Positions 19,977 through 32,117 of a stretch of DNA of 64,000 nt are shown here, one piece after another (position 1 is the first letter of the stretch; every line of letters begins with the position of its first letter). A model generated the notes under the pieces. The model saw only the letters and a list, made by a program, of their open reading frames with translations, ran no database searches and had not been told where the DNA came from. The stretch is from Larimichthys crocea. Lineage: Eukaryota; Chordata; Actinopteri; Sciaenidae. Both the position numbers and the translations under genes were made by a program. The DNA is taken from assembly GCF_000972845.2 (NCBI RefSeq), contig NC_040022.1:14983403-15047402 (forward strand), given 5' to 3'.

Positions 19977-20523
19977 GTAAGACGCATATTTTTTTAATAT
20001 GTTTGAATCATTTTTTCAGTTCATATTAATAACCTAATGTCTCAGATTTGAGCACAGCCCTTTTTGTTTTTTGTTTTTCTTGTTGTTGTTTTTTTCACAT
20101 TCGCTTTTCGTAGAGTGGTTATCAGAAATGAAACGCATCCTCACGAATCGGTGATTATACAATTTGTTGTTTCTGTAGACAAACAACGAGGAAGGAGATT
20201 TTTTTTTTTTAATGGAGGGTTTATGTTGTTCGGATGCAATAGGATGTTGAGGTTGCCCATAACAACGCGGGGAGTGACTCATCCAGTGATGTGAATGTAT
20301 CTCCTCACGCACAGCATCGTGTCATTTAATTTGCGGAGCGTAACTCCCTGATAGGCATACAAATCCCAGATCAAAACACACTCCTTCGCGCCCATAGCTC
20401 TTCGCCTTCGAGTAAGTTTTTGGCCAAAATGATGGTTGGGAATGTAAAGGTTTTATTTGTTTTTTTAAATTGCTTCACTAATATTCCATGCTCTCTTGAT
20501 TTGCAGGTAATAAATAGCCTATA

Positions 20524-22332
20524 ATGCTGCATTTCCACCTCAAGTTGCCCGCGGGAGGAGCCGTAGTCCTGCTCGCCTTCCTCCTCCATGGATGCGCCGT
20601 GCAGACTGCGTCTCTCCCCCGCCACTACAGGCTCCGAGGAGGAGAGAGTGAGGGGCAGCCGGCTGCCTACCCACCCAGCTCTGATATGATGAAAGCCCTG
20701 GAGTACATTGAGAGCCTGAAGCAAAGGAACGGGGGCCGCCCTGAACCCGTGGATTACGACGAAGTAGACAAGTTCAGGGTCCTGCTTCAGCTCGCCTCGC
20801 AGCAGGATGAGAGTCCCGGGGACCGTCAGCCTGCAACCGGCATGCAGAGGCAGGACATTACCGCTGAAGGGCTGATGAAAGCTCTGCTCAAGTCTCTCCA
20901 GGATCAAGCTGGGAAAGAGGCAAAGCTCAGCCCCGCATCGGCGCCCAGGAACGACCGCCGCACGCACAGGCACCGCACCAAAGACACTGAAGTCCCCGAG
21001 AGCGCACCGTCAGACTACGGTAATTTCCCCAGACCCCACAAGAAATACCCACTGATGTTTGAGGATGAGGAGAATACAGACGCTTCTAAGCGGGCCACGG
21101 AGGACCTGGATGAGCAGTATACACCCCAGAGCCTTGCCAATTTACGCTCCATCTTCGAAGAGCTTGGGAGGATGCCAACAGTGGCTGGCCAGAAGAGAGA
21201 CCTGTTTGGGGATGACGATGACGAGGAAGAGGGCGGGTTCGGTCTAAGAAACCAGGCGTACGAGGATGTTGCCGGAGGAGAGGAGTGGGTCCCCGTGGAG
21301 GAGAGGGAGGAGACGGAGGAGATGGTGAACGGGAGCCACGAAGAAATGGACAGGGCGCTCAGTGACCAGGATGAAGCAGAGAGGGAGGAGATGCAACGCC
21401 GGGCAAACCAAAACCAAGAGGATGCCGATGATGACACTAAGTTGGTAGATTACTACCTGTTGAAGGTCCTGGAGATGAGCGACCAGACGCAGAAGAGGGA
21501 TAAGACCGGAGAACAGAGAAAGAGGCTGATCCGCCCCTCCATCGTGGACCCTCGGACGGTGAAGGAGTTGCTGGAGCTCTCCCTGAAGCTCCACGTCCCT
21601 CCACAGGACCTTATCGATATGCTGCTCACAGAGGAGCTCAGGAAGCTCCACCGCGACCCCCAGGGCTCAGCTCGCTACACGACTGGCCAGACCCCCAAGA
21701 TCAGGTACTTCAGCCGCAGACTGCCAGTGAAGAACAAGCCCGCCCCAGAGGACATGGACCGAGAGGACTTTTTAGACATCATCGGCGTGGAGACTATCAG
21801 TAACGAGTATCCTGTGGTGCAGAGACCCCTGAAGACCTCCCCATCCTCGAACAGAATCCCAGTGGCGTCCATTCCTTCTGCAAATTCAGGTCCAGTTAAA
21901 ATCCCTCCTCCCTCCGGGCGCAGGGAGAACCTCTTTTTGTCCGAGCTCAACAAAATGCCCCTGAAACGTCAGGCAGACGGTGCTGATGATGAAGATGATG
22001 ATGGAGACGTGGAAGACGAGGTGACAACCTACCTTGCGGCTAAAATCCTCACAGAGTACCCCAACAACATCGCCAAGAGGGACACCCAGGCGCAACTGAA
22101 GGGACAGTTCCCCTACGAGCTGTACGAGCGGGCCCTGAAGGACTACTTGGGGCAAGCTGACACTGAAAAGAGGCCAGTGGCCAAGAGGGAAACCGAGGTG
22201 GCCACAGAGGAGAAAGTTAATCCCACAGAGATGCAGGGGAAAGAGGAGATAACGGCCAAGACCTCGGCTCCACAGACCGTAAATGAAGACGAGGAGAAGG
22301 AGCACCGTGAAAAAACAGTGGCTGGGATGTAG
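20524..22332 (+). CDS. scg2b: Secretogranin II, teleost b form (secretoneurin precursor)
   Basis: This granin family prohormone is stored in dense-core secretory granules of neuroendocrine cells and cut into peptides such as secretoneurin. It is a single coding exon of 602 aa, as in other vertebrates (man 617). A signal peptide with a hydrophobic core at residues 11-24 is evident. Secretoneurin is residues 191-223 (33 aa), bounded by KR at both ends and starting ATEDLDEQYTPQSLAN; this form is known to me from fish scg2b, not scg2a. Conserved blocks also include NQAYEDVAGGEEW, LKLHVPPQDLIDMLL, DREDFLDIIGVE and the C-terminal FPYELYERALKDYLGQ between dibasic sites. Acidic runs (DDDDEEE at about residue 230, DDEDDDGDVEDE at about 490) fit calcium-dependent granin aggregation. 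The start at 20524 follows the exon acceptor at 20505-20506 by 17 bases and is the only one that includes the signal peptide. An antisense 200-aa frame here is a shadow. Confidence 0.97.
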   Translation: MLHFHLKLPAGGAVVLLAFLLHGCAVQTASLPRHYRLRGGESEGQPAAYPPSSDMMKALEYIESLKQRNGGRPEPVDYDEVDKFRVLLQLASQQDESPGDRQPATGMQRQDITAEGLMKALLKSLQDQAGKEAKLSPASAPRNDRRTHRHRTKDTEVPESAPSDYGNFPRPHKKYPLMFEDEENTDASKRATEDLDEQYTPQSLANLRSIFEELGRMPTVAGQKRDLFGDDDDEEEGGFGLRNQAYEDVAGGEEWVPVEEREETEEMVNGSHEEMDRALSDQDEAEREEMQRRANQNQEDADDDTKLVDYYLLKVLEMSDQTQKRDKTGEQRKRLIRPSIVDPRTVKELLELSLKLHVPPQDLIDMLLTEELRKLHRDPQGSARYTTGQTPKIRYFSRRLPVKNKPAPEDMDREDFLDIIGVETISNEYPVVQRPLKTSPSSNRIPVASIPSANSGPVKIPPPSGRRENLFLSELNKMPLKRQADGADDEDDDGDVEDEVTTYLAAKILTEYPNNIAKRDTQAQLKGQFPYELYERALKDYLGQADTEKRPVAKRETEVATEEKVNPTEMQGKEEITAKTSAPQTVNEDEEKEHREKTVAGM

Positions 22333-22388
22333 CCTGACGCCCTGCAAGACGCACGAAATTATGAATATAGTATTTATACTGTCTCAAA

Positions 22389-22394
22389 AATAAA
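22389..22394 (+). terminator. scg2b: Poly(A) signal AATAAA of scg2b
   Basis: The hexamer lies 57 bases after the stop codon and is followed by a GT-rich GTTTGGTGGACGTG stretch, a usual downstream element. The 3' UTR would be short; further signals downstream cannot be excluded. Confidence 0.6.
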
Positions 22395-22409
22395 GTTTGG
22401 TGGACGTGA

Positions 22410-24135
22410 TCTAGTTTACAAATTTCTATTATATGAACTATAGCTGGTAATATCACCCTAACAAAAAAGTCTTACATTTTTAAAAAGAAATACTAGTCCC
22501 TACTTGCTGCAAAAACATTATAGAAATATATATATATATAAAAAATATATATAGATATAGTGTTATCATAGGAGATTAATGCTGCAACCCGTGCACAAAT
22601 GAGAAAAATCCACAAAACACTTTGATTGGATGAAGATTTTGTCACTCAAATTACTAACAAATACACTGACAAATATCAAATAACAATGGAATTCAAGTTA
22701 TTCAAGTTTTGTGATGTTGTTCAAGGTTTGTTTACATTAATATTGTGTGTAAACAGCAGAAAACAGGCCTATATTTTAAATTATAATCAACTGAGTAATG
22801 GTAACAAAAAAAAACGCTTATTTTTCATCTATGTCAAACTATTCAATTACACATGTGAATATGTCTGTAAATTCTAAAGTATAATGCTGACTGGGCCTTT
22901 CCAACACAAGCATAGAGTATAATGACAGGACTGCTGTAGAAATATTATAGGGATTTTTCGTTAGGGCAGTGTGCTGGGCTGAGACGAGTGTTGTCGTGAC
23001 TCTTGATATATTCAGGGTTAAGTGGATTTAAATGTTTATTATTATGGATAATTATTTCCAAGTCTAAATATCAGACCGTCGCCTGCCTTCCAACCCTTTC
23101 ATACTGCGAAGCTCTGTATTGTTGGCCTACCAGTGGTTGTGCTATGTATGCTCATTTTTAAACCATTTTGTACATGTTCAATAATGTGTGATGAATCACA
23201 GATGAATAAAGCATCAGCGGTATTATTTTTCTTCTTGCTGAGTTGTGTTGCCTTATTGAAAAATAATAAGAATAAATCACACCTCATACACGAGCCAGTC
23301 AGGGTTTACAATCAGAGGAAGCAAAGGAAATAGTTTTATAATAGACTAGTTATCTTATTTATCACGTTGATCCATGTAACCTCATTCAATGAGGTTTGGC
23401 AAATGTATTACAGTTATCGGCAGTAATTGCAAGAATGATTACTCAAAGGAAGCTGTTTATCAAAATACAAATTTTAATCACAAACTCAAACAACACACAT
23501 TGTACGTTATAAAAAAAAAAAAAAAATCAGAGACACCCACACTAGAGACGGCTCCTTTTAAAAGACTAATGAATGGTCCCACACACGGGTAATAGGTTAT
23601 ACAGATTCAAAACACTACTGTCAATTTCAACCTCATTTGAAATAAATGATTTATAATTATAAATATGTTTTTGAAGACAGAGTTTTTGTGAAATATTGAC
23701 TGTAGTAGCACTTTTTTCCTGTTTTCAGACCGAACCATTCACTCCCAATATATTAATACATGATTTAAATTTAAATATAAATGAAACAAGTGTAGAAATC
23801 TAAAATCACTTCATGGTTATGTTTTCATTACCTGATTACATACTACTTCATTTGAATTTAATAACAGAAATCCACGTAAAATCAACCCTCCTCCTTCTTC
23901 AGTTGAGCAGAATGACTATGAACAAATATTAGATGTTTTCTCAAATGAAGTTAACTTCCAAATGCTTCACACAGAAGGCGAGCAGTTTTTCAGTATGCCC
24001 ATTTCTTCTTTTAAAAATGTTCGATGGAAGTAAATCCCATTTTCATATTCAGAAACGTCTTTAGCTCATATACAGTACGTTTGGTTTCTGCATTTCTTCC
24101 CGTTGTTATTTTAAGTCCTTTTTTTCCATCACAGG
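22410..24135. other. Tail-to-tail interval scg2b / ap1s3, no gene seen
   Basis: AT-rich sequence without supported exons. Its right part is presumably the 3' UTR of the minus-strand ap1s3. A short TA-rich block lies at about 22527-22556 and an A run at about 23512-23526. Confidence 0.6.
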
Positions 24136-27100
24136 TTAAAACGCAGGTTTGCTCATATACTCCTCCATCGTCTGGAAAAAGAGCAAAAATCAGGTTGTAA
24201 GCCTCATAAAAATGCATTATAATACAATTAATATTCACAGGCACACATCTACATATCACCTGCTATTGAATGCTGAGCACACCAACACAAGAGGTAACTA
24301 ACACAAGCAGAACATCTAACCTTTCTGTCCATATTCAAGGTCATCCAAACAGCTCCACCTCATACCAATCACTGTTGTCATCCTGAAGCGATAATGGTCA
24401 AAATGAATGGGAGGCTACACTGCACACAATCCAACTCTAGATTAAAAAGTGTTAGTTAGCCCTTCTCAGAACAACACACCCAATACACTACTGTACCACA
24501 CAGAGCCATCAACCTACAGAGAGAGCGGGAAACGTCAGCAAACACTAAATCTATGCCACATTCCAGGGAAATCTGTCTCTCACTGGCAAAGAGAGAGAGA
24601 GAGAGAGAGAGATACAGTACACCCACACACACACACAGAGGGGTGAGGAAAACAGCAACACAAACACAAATCTACAAAAAGGAGCAACAACTACTATCCA
24701 CAAGCCTATTAGCTACAAGAAAGACAAAAGGCACACCAGGGACTCCGCAGCACCACTGTTAATTAAACTCATTATGACACTGACTGTTTCTGTTTGACAC
24801 AAATAAACTGACACAAGTTCCTGTACTGGAGCTTGATACAGCATTCATGATAAGTGTTGTTGTTTTGCAAAAAGGGAAAGAACCAAACTCAGGACCTTTC
24901 TAAGAAACCCCACACGCCGGGATTTAAAGCAACATTGAGTAACTTTTCTACCATAAAATAATATTTGAAATCACAAAGAAGAGAAAAAGAGAGCGGCAGC
25001 CGGATGAGGCTAAAACTGGGACTAGCTTTTAGTCATTGGTGAGAGCTTTTTGAAATAAAAGGCTGGAAGACAGATGCCAAACTGGGCTTCTTGCTGTTGG
25101 ACCAGTAAGTAATATTTGCTGGCTGCTATGTCTTGTGTTGGTGCACTTGCTTGATGTTTGGCTGTTAGCAGAGTCGACAACTTTTGCTATTTTGGGTCAT
25201 AATTTGGGTCATAAGTAATGTAGACATACTAGACGCATGTATACAACTTTCCATACTTACGACAGTGGTATTGCACTGTAGCTAGGGACGCCAAATTGCA
25301 AAAATACCAATTTCTACGCAATGTTGCTTTAAAAATAAAAAAAAGACACAATCAACTCTAAATTACATTTCAGAACATGTCACCGTTTCTTCAATCACCT
25401 TGATCCCATGCAACATTTGTTACATGCTCACACCACAGATTCAAGTCACGCCTTGTGTTGTGTTGTGTATGAGAGTGTGTGCCGGCAGAGCTCACCTCCT
25501 GTAACATGTCTGAGGCTTCGATGGAGCGATTCACCATCTGTTTGGAGGTTTCTTGTATCTCGCCTCCCATTAGAAACTCATCCAGGATAAAATAGGCCTT
25601 CTCAAAGTTAAAGATAATGTCCAGCTCACACACCTGAGAGGAGGTATGACGGCAATTGTGATTAACTATTATCACATTTAAACCGCTGTTTGAATATCAT
25701 CTTCACAGCCTAGTTTGACAGTTAAGATACTCATTAAGTTACCATCACATTTCAATAGTTACACTACAGGCTATGGTTGCTTTTAGAATAAAAGAGGATG
25801 AAATACATTGCCAAAGTATTTGTCCAGCAGCTCCACGTAGCGATGAATAACCTCCAGGGCTAAGAGCTCATTCTCCTGGTTATCTACAGCCAAGCAGAAA
25901 TACAAGCTTGCATACCTGAGGAAAAGGGTGACACGGTGACTATTTCCAGCTGAAATGAATATATAGAGGAGTTATAAATTATATATGCACACACAGCAGG
26001 TGTAACTGAGTAGAAAAGAGACTAGGGGTCGTGCTGCTTAAGAATCAGACAAGTAATTTAACCATTCCCACCTCTTGTATATAACCTTCAGGTCTTTCCA
26101 GTGCAGGAAGTTACAGGAGCGTGGTTGCCTTGCCAACACCATGGTGGTCATGTCCCTGATGATCTTCTTCTTCTCACGCTCTGCCATTGGTGTGAACCAC
26201 TTCTGCAGACGCAGCTTCCCCTGGCGACTAAAGAGCAGCAGGAAGCGCATCTAACAACACATAGATACACCGCGGGGTCAGTCGTGATGCACACACAAGC
26301 TGAGGGGGTTATTTTTATTAACACATACACACACACTTACAGTACGTCCACACACATCATCATTAACTACCCTCTATCACAAACCGTGGGTCAAACAAGT
26401 GGTTTGCTGTAGTCACGGCTCATTAAAGAGTAACTCCACTGACCAAACACGTCTGTAAAGAGGGAAAAAACAGGCAGACCTTCGAAGGTCAACGCACAAG
26501 AGGAAAAGGTTGTTTTAAAGTTTCCTTTCCGATCTCTAAGAGAGCTAAGGGTTTGGGTTTTGTTTCCTAGCATTTGAAATATATTTGGCTGAATATCAAA
26601 AAAGAAATTTCCTTCACCTCTATCAGAACTGCCCTGGCACATTGTTTCCTTTAAGATTTCCTCTAATTGTTGATGTAAGACCAGCACAGCGAGAGTGAAC
26701 GGATTGTCTTTTTCGTTTTGTTTACTTTGTCCTTATCTGGATAAATGGTCTAAATTAAAGCCCCATTGTGTAACTTTTAAAACATGGCTTGTGATCCCCC
26801 ACTCTGTATCCTGTATGTCTGTTCTTGCACTATGTAACTTCATGGTCCAGGTTCATTCTCCTCTGAGAATTACGTAACCCCTTATGGCACTAAGTAACAC
26901 ATTTCACCAGCTGGACAGTAAAGTAAACTGCTGTGAACTGTAGTTGCTGTTAGTTAACGTGAGCTCAATTTGTTAGCCAGGAAAAACAGCAATTTCTATG
27001 TAAAGTTGTTTTAAGGATACAAGAATTTTTCAACTTAAATACAATATATGAAAAGGGTTATACTATACTCTGTACTTCTTCTAATACCACTGCAAAAAGA

Positions 27101-28140
27101 ATGAAAGAAAAAGTTCAAGGCACATTTTCACATCATATATTCTTTTTTTATTTTATTATTATTATTTTTATTAATCTATTTCCTTTCCTATTGGTTTATT
27201 TGTGCAGTCTTGGTTTGAAAATATGATTGTACATATGTTTAAAATCTTTTATTCACTTTTGATACAGTCAAATGAAGATATTGTATAATTCTGTGTCATC
27301 TCTGGGTGAAAAATGGAAAATCCTCTTCAACACACACAGACCCACAGATCAGTTTTTTTAAACTAACATTGTGCAACAAAGCACCGTTTAAACTCATTCA
27401 AATATCCTAAAGGAATAAGTAAGAAGTGTGAGCAGAATCATGCAACAAGATATTTGTTGTCATGCTGCAGCCATGGTAAACGACTTCTTGGGAAACATAA
27501 CATATAGCTTCAGTGAATTGTGGAAGAAACCGAGCAGAGCTGTATTAATAACAGGATATTGTTGCACAGTGTGGATATTGTTTCCTCAAATTTTACAGCT
27601 GTTTGGGAAAATGTCAGAAGTCACTTCAACAAAATGAGGATACACCGCTTTTTGTGAGCAAATAAAGAACAGCTAGACAAACGTTGTCAAGACTATAAAA
27701 AAATTATACTAAAAAAACAGCAGGCCTGGAAGCACTTCTTATACAGGAATATCCAGCTGTGTGTGTATCCCGTATCTTAGCCCATAGGCAAATTATTACG
27801 GAAAAAGCAGGGCAGGACTCGACGCAAAGTGACGAAACCTGTTCTGGTGAGACCGGTTAAGGAAATGAACACCTTACATTTTTTTGGACTGTCGGTTAAA
27901 GTGAGGAACACTAAAAAAACATACAGAAAACTGAGAATGAAAACCCCAAACCCAGCAGCTGTAAGGCGGCCTGACATGGAAAAAACAGGCCTCGGCGTAG
28001 ATGGAAGTGGTGCAGAGGTGTAGTTTCTAGCTTTAGCTACCTGTCAGCCACAACAGGTGCGACAGGTGAACGGTCGCGGTACGCTGACGCTACCTTACAG
28101 CCGTGCGTAAAAACCAAAAAAAAAAACCCAAACTCACCAT
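24136..28140 (-). CDS. ap1s3: AP-1 complex subunit sigma-3
   Basis: This is the small sigma chain of the clathrin adaptor AP-1, which sorts cargo at the trans-Golgi network and endosomes. The coding exons, in transcript order on the minus strand, are 28140-28138 (ATG only), 26250-26072, 25915-25807, 25633-25496 and 24171-24136 (TAA). All junctions are GT-AG and in phase. The product is 154 aa, the same length I recall for human AP1S3. Seen: the longin-like start [19 protein letters not shown], then [50 protein letters not shown] and the tail [11 protein letters not shown]. That tail, together with the SCG2-CUL3 context, points to sigma-3 rather than sigma-1 or sigma-2. The one-codon first exon is a family trait. 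The gene starts 472 bases from a divergent dehydrogenase gene. Introns hold two MITEs of one family. It is probably the b duplicate, given scg2b next to it. Confidence 0.93.
24924..25332. mobile_element. TTAA-flanked MITE, copy 1
   Basis: The left end TTAAAGCAACATTGAGTAAC and the right end CGCAATGTTGCTTTAA are inverted repeats; 14 terminal bases match perfectly. The ends begin and finish with TTAA, which would fit a TTAA target site as used by piggyBac elements (inference). It is 409 bases, lies in the last intron of ap1s3, and has no transposase frame. Confidence 0.7.
26755..27014. mobile_element. TTAA-flanked MITE, copy 2
   Basis: The left end TTAAAGCCCCATTGTGTAAC and the right end CTATGTAAAGTTGTTTTAA resemble copy 1 at 24924-25332. 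Shared inner motifs are GTAACTTTT at the left and CAATTTCTA at the right. The ends are more diverged and the element is shorter (260 bases), so this is an older or deleted copy. It lies in ap1s3 intron 1. Confidence 0.6.
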
Positions 28141-28612
28141 TTTGACGCTGCGCCAAAAGCTATGAACTCATCCACAGATTAAGAAAAAACAGAACTTTAA
28201 CCCTCACAACGGGTCCACCGGTGCTCCTGAACACATATCTATCCGTCGTCCACCTCAACCCCAGTGTGTGAAAGTTGGTTAACTCCGCCCTCCCGGTGGC
28301 TGGAGCGTCGGTGCCTGCCAGACGCGTCACCAAACCTCACAACCATCTGGATTGGTTGTTGCGTGTTTGTGTTGCAGGGCCCTCAACCGAACACGTGATC
28401 CCCACGAAGCATTTTAATGAATGAGTGGATCAAACTAACTTATATCACTGTCTGACTTGTCAGGGTGGGTGTTGTTCCCATGCAGCGTCAGCAGAGAGCG
28501 GCAAGTGCTCCCTTCCTCTCTGCCTGCTTCATGTGAGACTGGTCATAGCGGGTGACAAAGGGACTGGCAAAACTGGTGCACTTTCTTTTGGGGATCACTC
28601 ACTTTCGATGAC
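28141..28612. promoter_or_regulatory. Shared divergent promoter region, ap1s3 and dhrs12-like
   Basis: Only 472 bases separate the two start codons, which point away from each other. The interval contains an inverted CCAAT box (ATTGG at 28351-28355), an E-box CACGTG at 28392-28397 and several CpG sites around 28230-28330. No TATA box is obvious. It is most likely a bidirectional housekeeping-type promoter; start sites are not determined. Confidence 0.55.
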
Positions 28613-31600
28613 ATGTCTCTGTACAGAAATGCTGTCTGGTTTTTGAATGGAATCCACCAATATACAAGGTCAGTCAACACTATCGAGTCCTTACTTTGGA
28701 GCTTAAGGCGTAAAGAAACTGCTGTCAGGGGATGCTTTGTGCATTTAAGTCACTGTATATAGAGTCTAAATAGTTACATCTGTCTAATTATATGATTTAT
28801 TATCTGTAAAATATTTTAGCCTAAAGAGAAAAAACAGATGGATATAAGAGGTCTGATCTCTCTATGGCACCCATCACCACACAAACTGGCCTTTATGTAC
28901 AATTACAATAGTTCCATTGACAGCTGATGTGTCTTGAGGATGACACTCAGATCACTTGACTTTACCAAAGATAAAATGTGGTTATATATAGCATCTCTAA
29001 AAAAATATTTCAATAGCTATCCCTTAACCTTGGGGCACCTGCTGATTCATGTTTTTTTTTTTTTTTAACTTTAGGAAGGGATATGAGGCAGCATCAAAAG
29101 ACTTTGAGCCCCAGGACCTGAACGTGTCCGTTGTAGGAAGGTCTTTTATGATCACCGGAGCCAACAGTGGAATTGGCAGAGCGACGGCCATGGCTATAGC
29201 CAAGAAAGGTAAATGTTAGAGAAGTTGACATGTCCTAAGTGGTGCACCTTATTAGTGATAAAAAATCAAGTCTTGGATCTTTTGTTTCCAGGTGGGACAG
29301 TCCACATGGTGTGTAGGAATAAAGATAAAGCAGAAGAAGCCAGGACGGACATAGTCAATGAGTCTGGGAATACAGTGAGTGTTGGGAAAATAAAGTAACA
29401 AATGATTTATGAGAGAGAAAGTGACTTTTTTTGTGTGTGTGGTTATTCTAGGAGGTACACGTCCATGTTGTGGACATGTCAGAGACACACAAAGTCTGGG
29501 AGTTTGCAGAGGCCTTCAAGAAGCAGTATCCATCCTTGAATGTGTTGGTAGGTATCGCTTGTCTCCTTTAATCTTAACCACAAGGCAGATCTGACTTCTT
29601 TGTAATATTTTCTTCTGACAGATAAACAATGCAGGGTGTATGGTGCGCAAGAGAGAGCTGAATGCTGAGGGCCTGGAGAAGAACTTTGCCACTAACGTGA
29701 TGGGTAAGACCTCATTCTGAGAGTCTTAACAGTGTTATGCTGCTGCACGGATAACAGATTTAAATTTGTGACCTTTCTCCATCTCTTTAGGGGTGTACAT
29801 CCTCACTCAAAGTCTCATACCACTTCTGCAGAAGAGCAGGGACCCTAGGGTGGTATGATCACACACACACACACATACACGAAATACACACAAAATTGCT
29901 CATTTGCATCATGTGGACAGCATAATGCCACTTCTGTCCACGCTGTAATGGCTGTTGTCTGAGCACACTGTGCCTCTTTTCTCCCTGACTGTTAGATCAC
30001 TGTGTCCTCGGGGGGCATGCTGGTCCAGAAACTCAGAGCAGATGACTTGCAGTCAGTGAAGGGCTACTTTGATGGTGTCATGGTCTACGCCCAGAACAAG
30101 GTAGTATACATGTTATAGGCCACCAGTAAATAAATGTACTCATGTACTGTACATAAGTTATAAAGTATTTCTATTTTATGCAACTATATACTTCTACTCC
30201 ATTACACTATGAAGGCAAATGTTGTTCTTTTTACTCCACTACCTTTGATAGCTTTAGATTATTAATACAACATAGAATTCAACTAATAAATGATTATATA
30301 ATAATGTCCTTTTAAAGTAATTAAAATTAATCCTGCTATTACGAGCTGCAAATAAATATTTACACATGAATACATCCCTAATTATAATGGAGTAGTATAA
30401 TATTTATCATCCTTAAACAGGCCATTCTGCATAACTTTTGTACTTTTAAGATTTTGAATGCATGACTTTAACTTTTAACATTGCTTTGTCTGTGCAATGT
30501 GGTTAAACAGAAGAAAATGTACATAGTAACACCAAATAAATTTGCAGCAGTAGTGAATACTGTAGAGATAACAGTGTGTCGTTTCTCCTCAGAGACAGCA
30601 GGTGGTGCTGACACAACAGTGGGCCAAAGCCAACCCAGTCATTCACTTTTCTGTGATGCATCCAGGCTGGGTAGATACACCAGGTATTAGGCAGCTAATT
30701 CAAAGATCCTGAAAACTATGAAACATGCTGCTGGAATTTTTTCTGTGTTACTTTATATTCTCAAAAAAAAGAAAAGAACAGAATATCTCACACACACTGA
30801 CCTTTCACAGCAGCCTGTCTGTCCAGTACTGTACGGTGACAACTCTCCTGATGGTGGTGCTATAGCAAATGTTAAGACAGAAACTTTGAAAATCCATAAA
30901 AAAAGGTTCTCTACAGGATTTTTCATAAATTGTAAAATTTTGTTATTTTATAATATCTAAGTAAATATTGTATTTGGTTGTTTAGAAAATCCAAAAACAT
31001 TCAGTCTATAAGTCTATAACACACAATAGGGTTTACTATAGGGTTTATAGCTAAAAAACAGAGGATATGAGGTATATATACTTTTTAAAAATGTTGCCCA
31101 ATGTTTATATTTTGCAATCATTTAGTTGTTATATTGAAAGGGAAATGTAGAACGAGTTAAGAAGCAAAACAATTTGAAGTAATATTTTTTATTTCTATTA
31201 TATTTTTACTTAACTTTGTGAAAAAATTCCTCAAGGACCCTCTTTTGAAATCTCCAGATCATTCCCTTGAAACCTTTGCTTCGGTTTCATTTGCTTGAGT
31301 AGAAAACTAAACTTTAGGTCCCTCTTTGATAGTAAAATGAACTCAATATTCACACATGCAACTAACCCTGAGTGTTTTTCCCCCCGTTTTCAGCTGTTTC
31401 TACCTCAATGCCTCAGTTCCATCGGATGATGGGGGAGAGGCTGCGCGGTGTGGAGCAAGGAGCCGACACTGTCGTCTGGTTGGCTTTGTCTAGAGCTGCT
31501 CCCAGAACACGCAGTGGGCAGTTCTTTCAAGGTTAGCAGCTTGAAGCCTTCCACTACACATACTGTACATACTCTCTTTTCATTCACCATCTTAGGGTGA

Positions 31601-31836
31601 ATTTATTGGTGGTGAAGTCATCACCATCATCTAGCATCACTAGTTCTGACAGACTTGTTTGTGCTCCAGATCGTAGACCTGTTCCTGCCCACCTGCCTCT
31701 GGCCTGGACTCACAGTTCTGCAGAAGAGATTCAGAGTTTCATGACTCAGCTGGAGACAATGGCCAGAGTCATTCAGTCACAACCTGATACAGAGCTCAAT
31801 GGACACACGAGCTCTTCCAGACCTCAATTTGTCTGA
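28613..31836 (+). CDS. dhrs12: Short-chain dehydrogenase/reductase, DHRS12 type
   Basis: This is an NAD(P)-dependent oxidoreductase of the classical SDR fold; the substrate of DHRS12 is not known to me. The ten coding exons are 28613-28668, 29075-29208, 29292-29374, 29452-29547, 29622-29703, 29791-29852, 29996-30100, 30593-30683, 31394-31531 and 31670-31836 (TGA). All joins are GT-AG and in phase, giving 337 aa. Seen: cofactor motif TGANSGIG at residues 46-53, NNAG at 125-128, the catalytic Ser in ITVSSGG (about 175), and YAQNK at 202-206 with the catalytic Tyr202 and Lys206. The start MSLYRNAVWF and the MHPGWVDTP and FFQDRRPV stretches fit DHRS12 rather than retinol dehydrogenases. The active site is complete, so it should be functional. 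In man DHRS12 is on chromosome 13, not beside CUL3, so it may be a fish dhrs12-like paralogue. Introns are small except 30101-30592 and 30684-31393. Confidence 0.9.
30125..30460. repeat. Teleost dispersed repeat, copy 2
   Basis: Shows TACTCATGTACTGTACATAA, TTCTATTTTATGCAACTATA, CTTCTACTCCATTACAC, CTTTTTACTCCACTACCTTT and, at the end, AACTTTTGTACTTTTAAGAT. Same order and orientation as the copy at 16972-17450. It fills most of the dehydrogenase intron between exons 7 and 8. Confidence 0.6.
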
Positions 31837-32117
31837 GTTATGATATAAATGTTAAACCATATGTCACTGACATATTAGAGCATTAGTTGCAATAAGATAC
31901 ATTTCTGAAACAATTGGCACGTTTAGTCTTGTCTCTTAATTTTACACCCATTAATTCAAAAGTATGACACATTTTCAGGATGGTGCATAACTCAGCATCG
32001 CTTGACTTGTTAACTTGACTGTCTGCCTTTATTCTATTTCTTTGATTTAAAGACAAATCGATTACTTTTATTAAGTTGGAATAAATATCTCATTGGCAGT
32101 TACTGAATGCATGTAAC

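Noticed and set aside
20371..20973. 200-codon antisense frame over scg2b
   Set aside because: Shadow of the strongly supported scg2b coding exon.
28425..28646. 73-codon frame with a Walker-A-like GDKGTGKT
   Set aside because: It overlaps the dhrs12-like start codon in another frame; the single motif is likely chance and nothing else of a P-loop NTPase is present.
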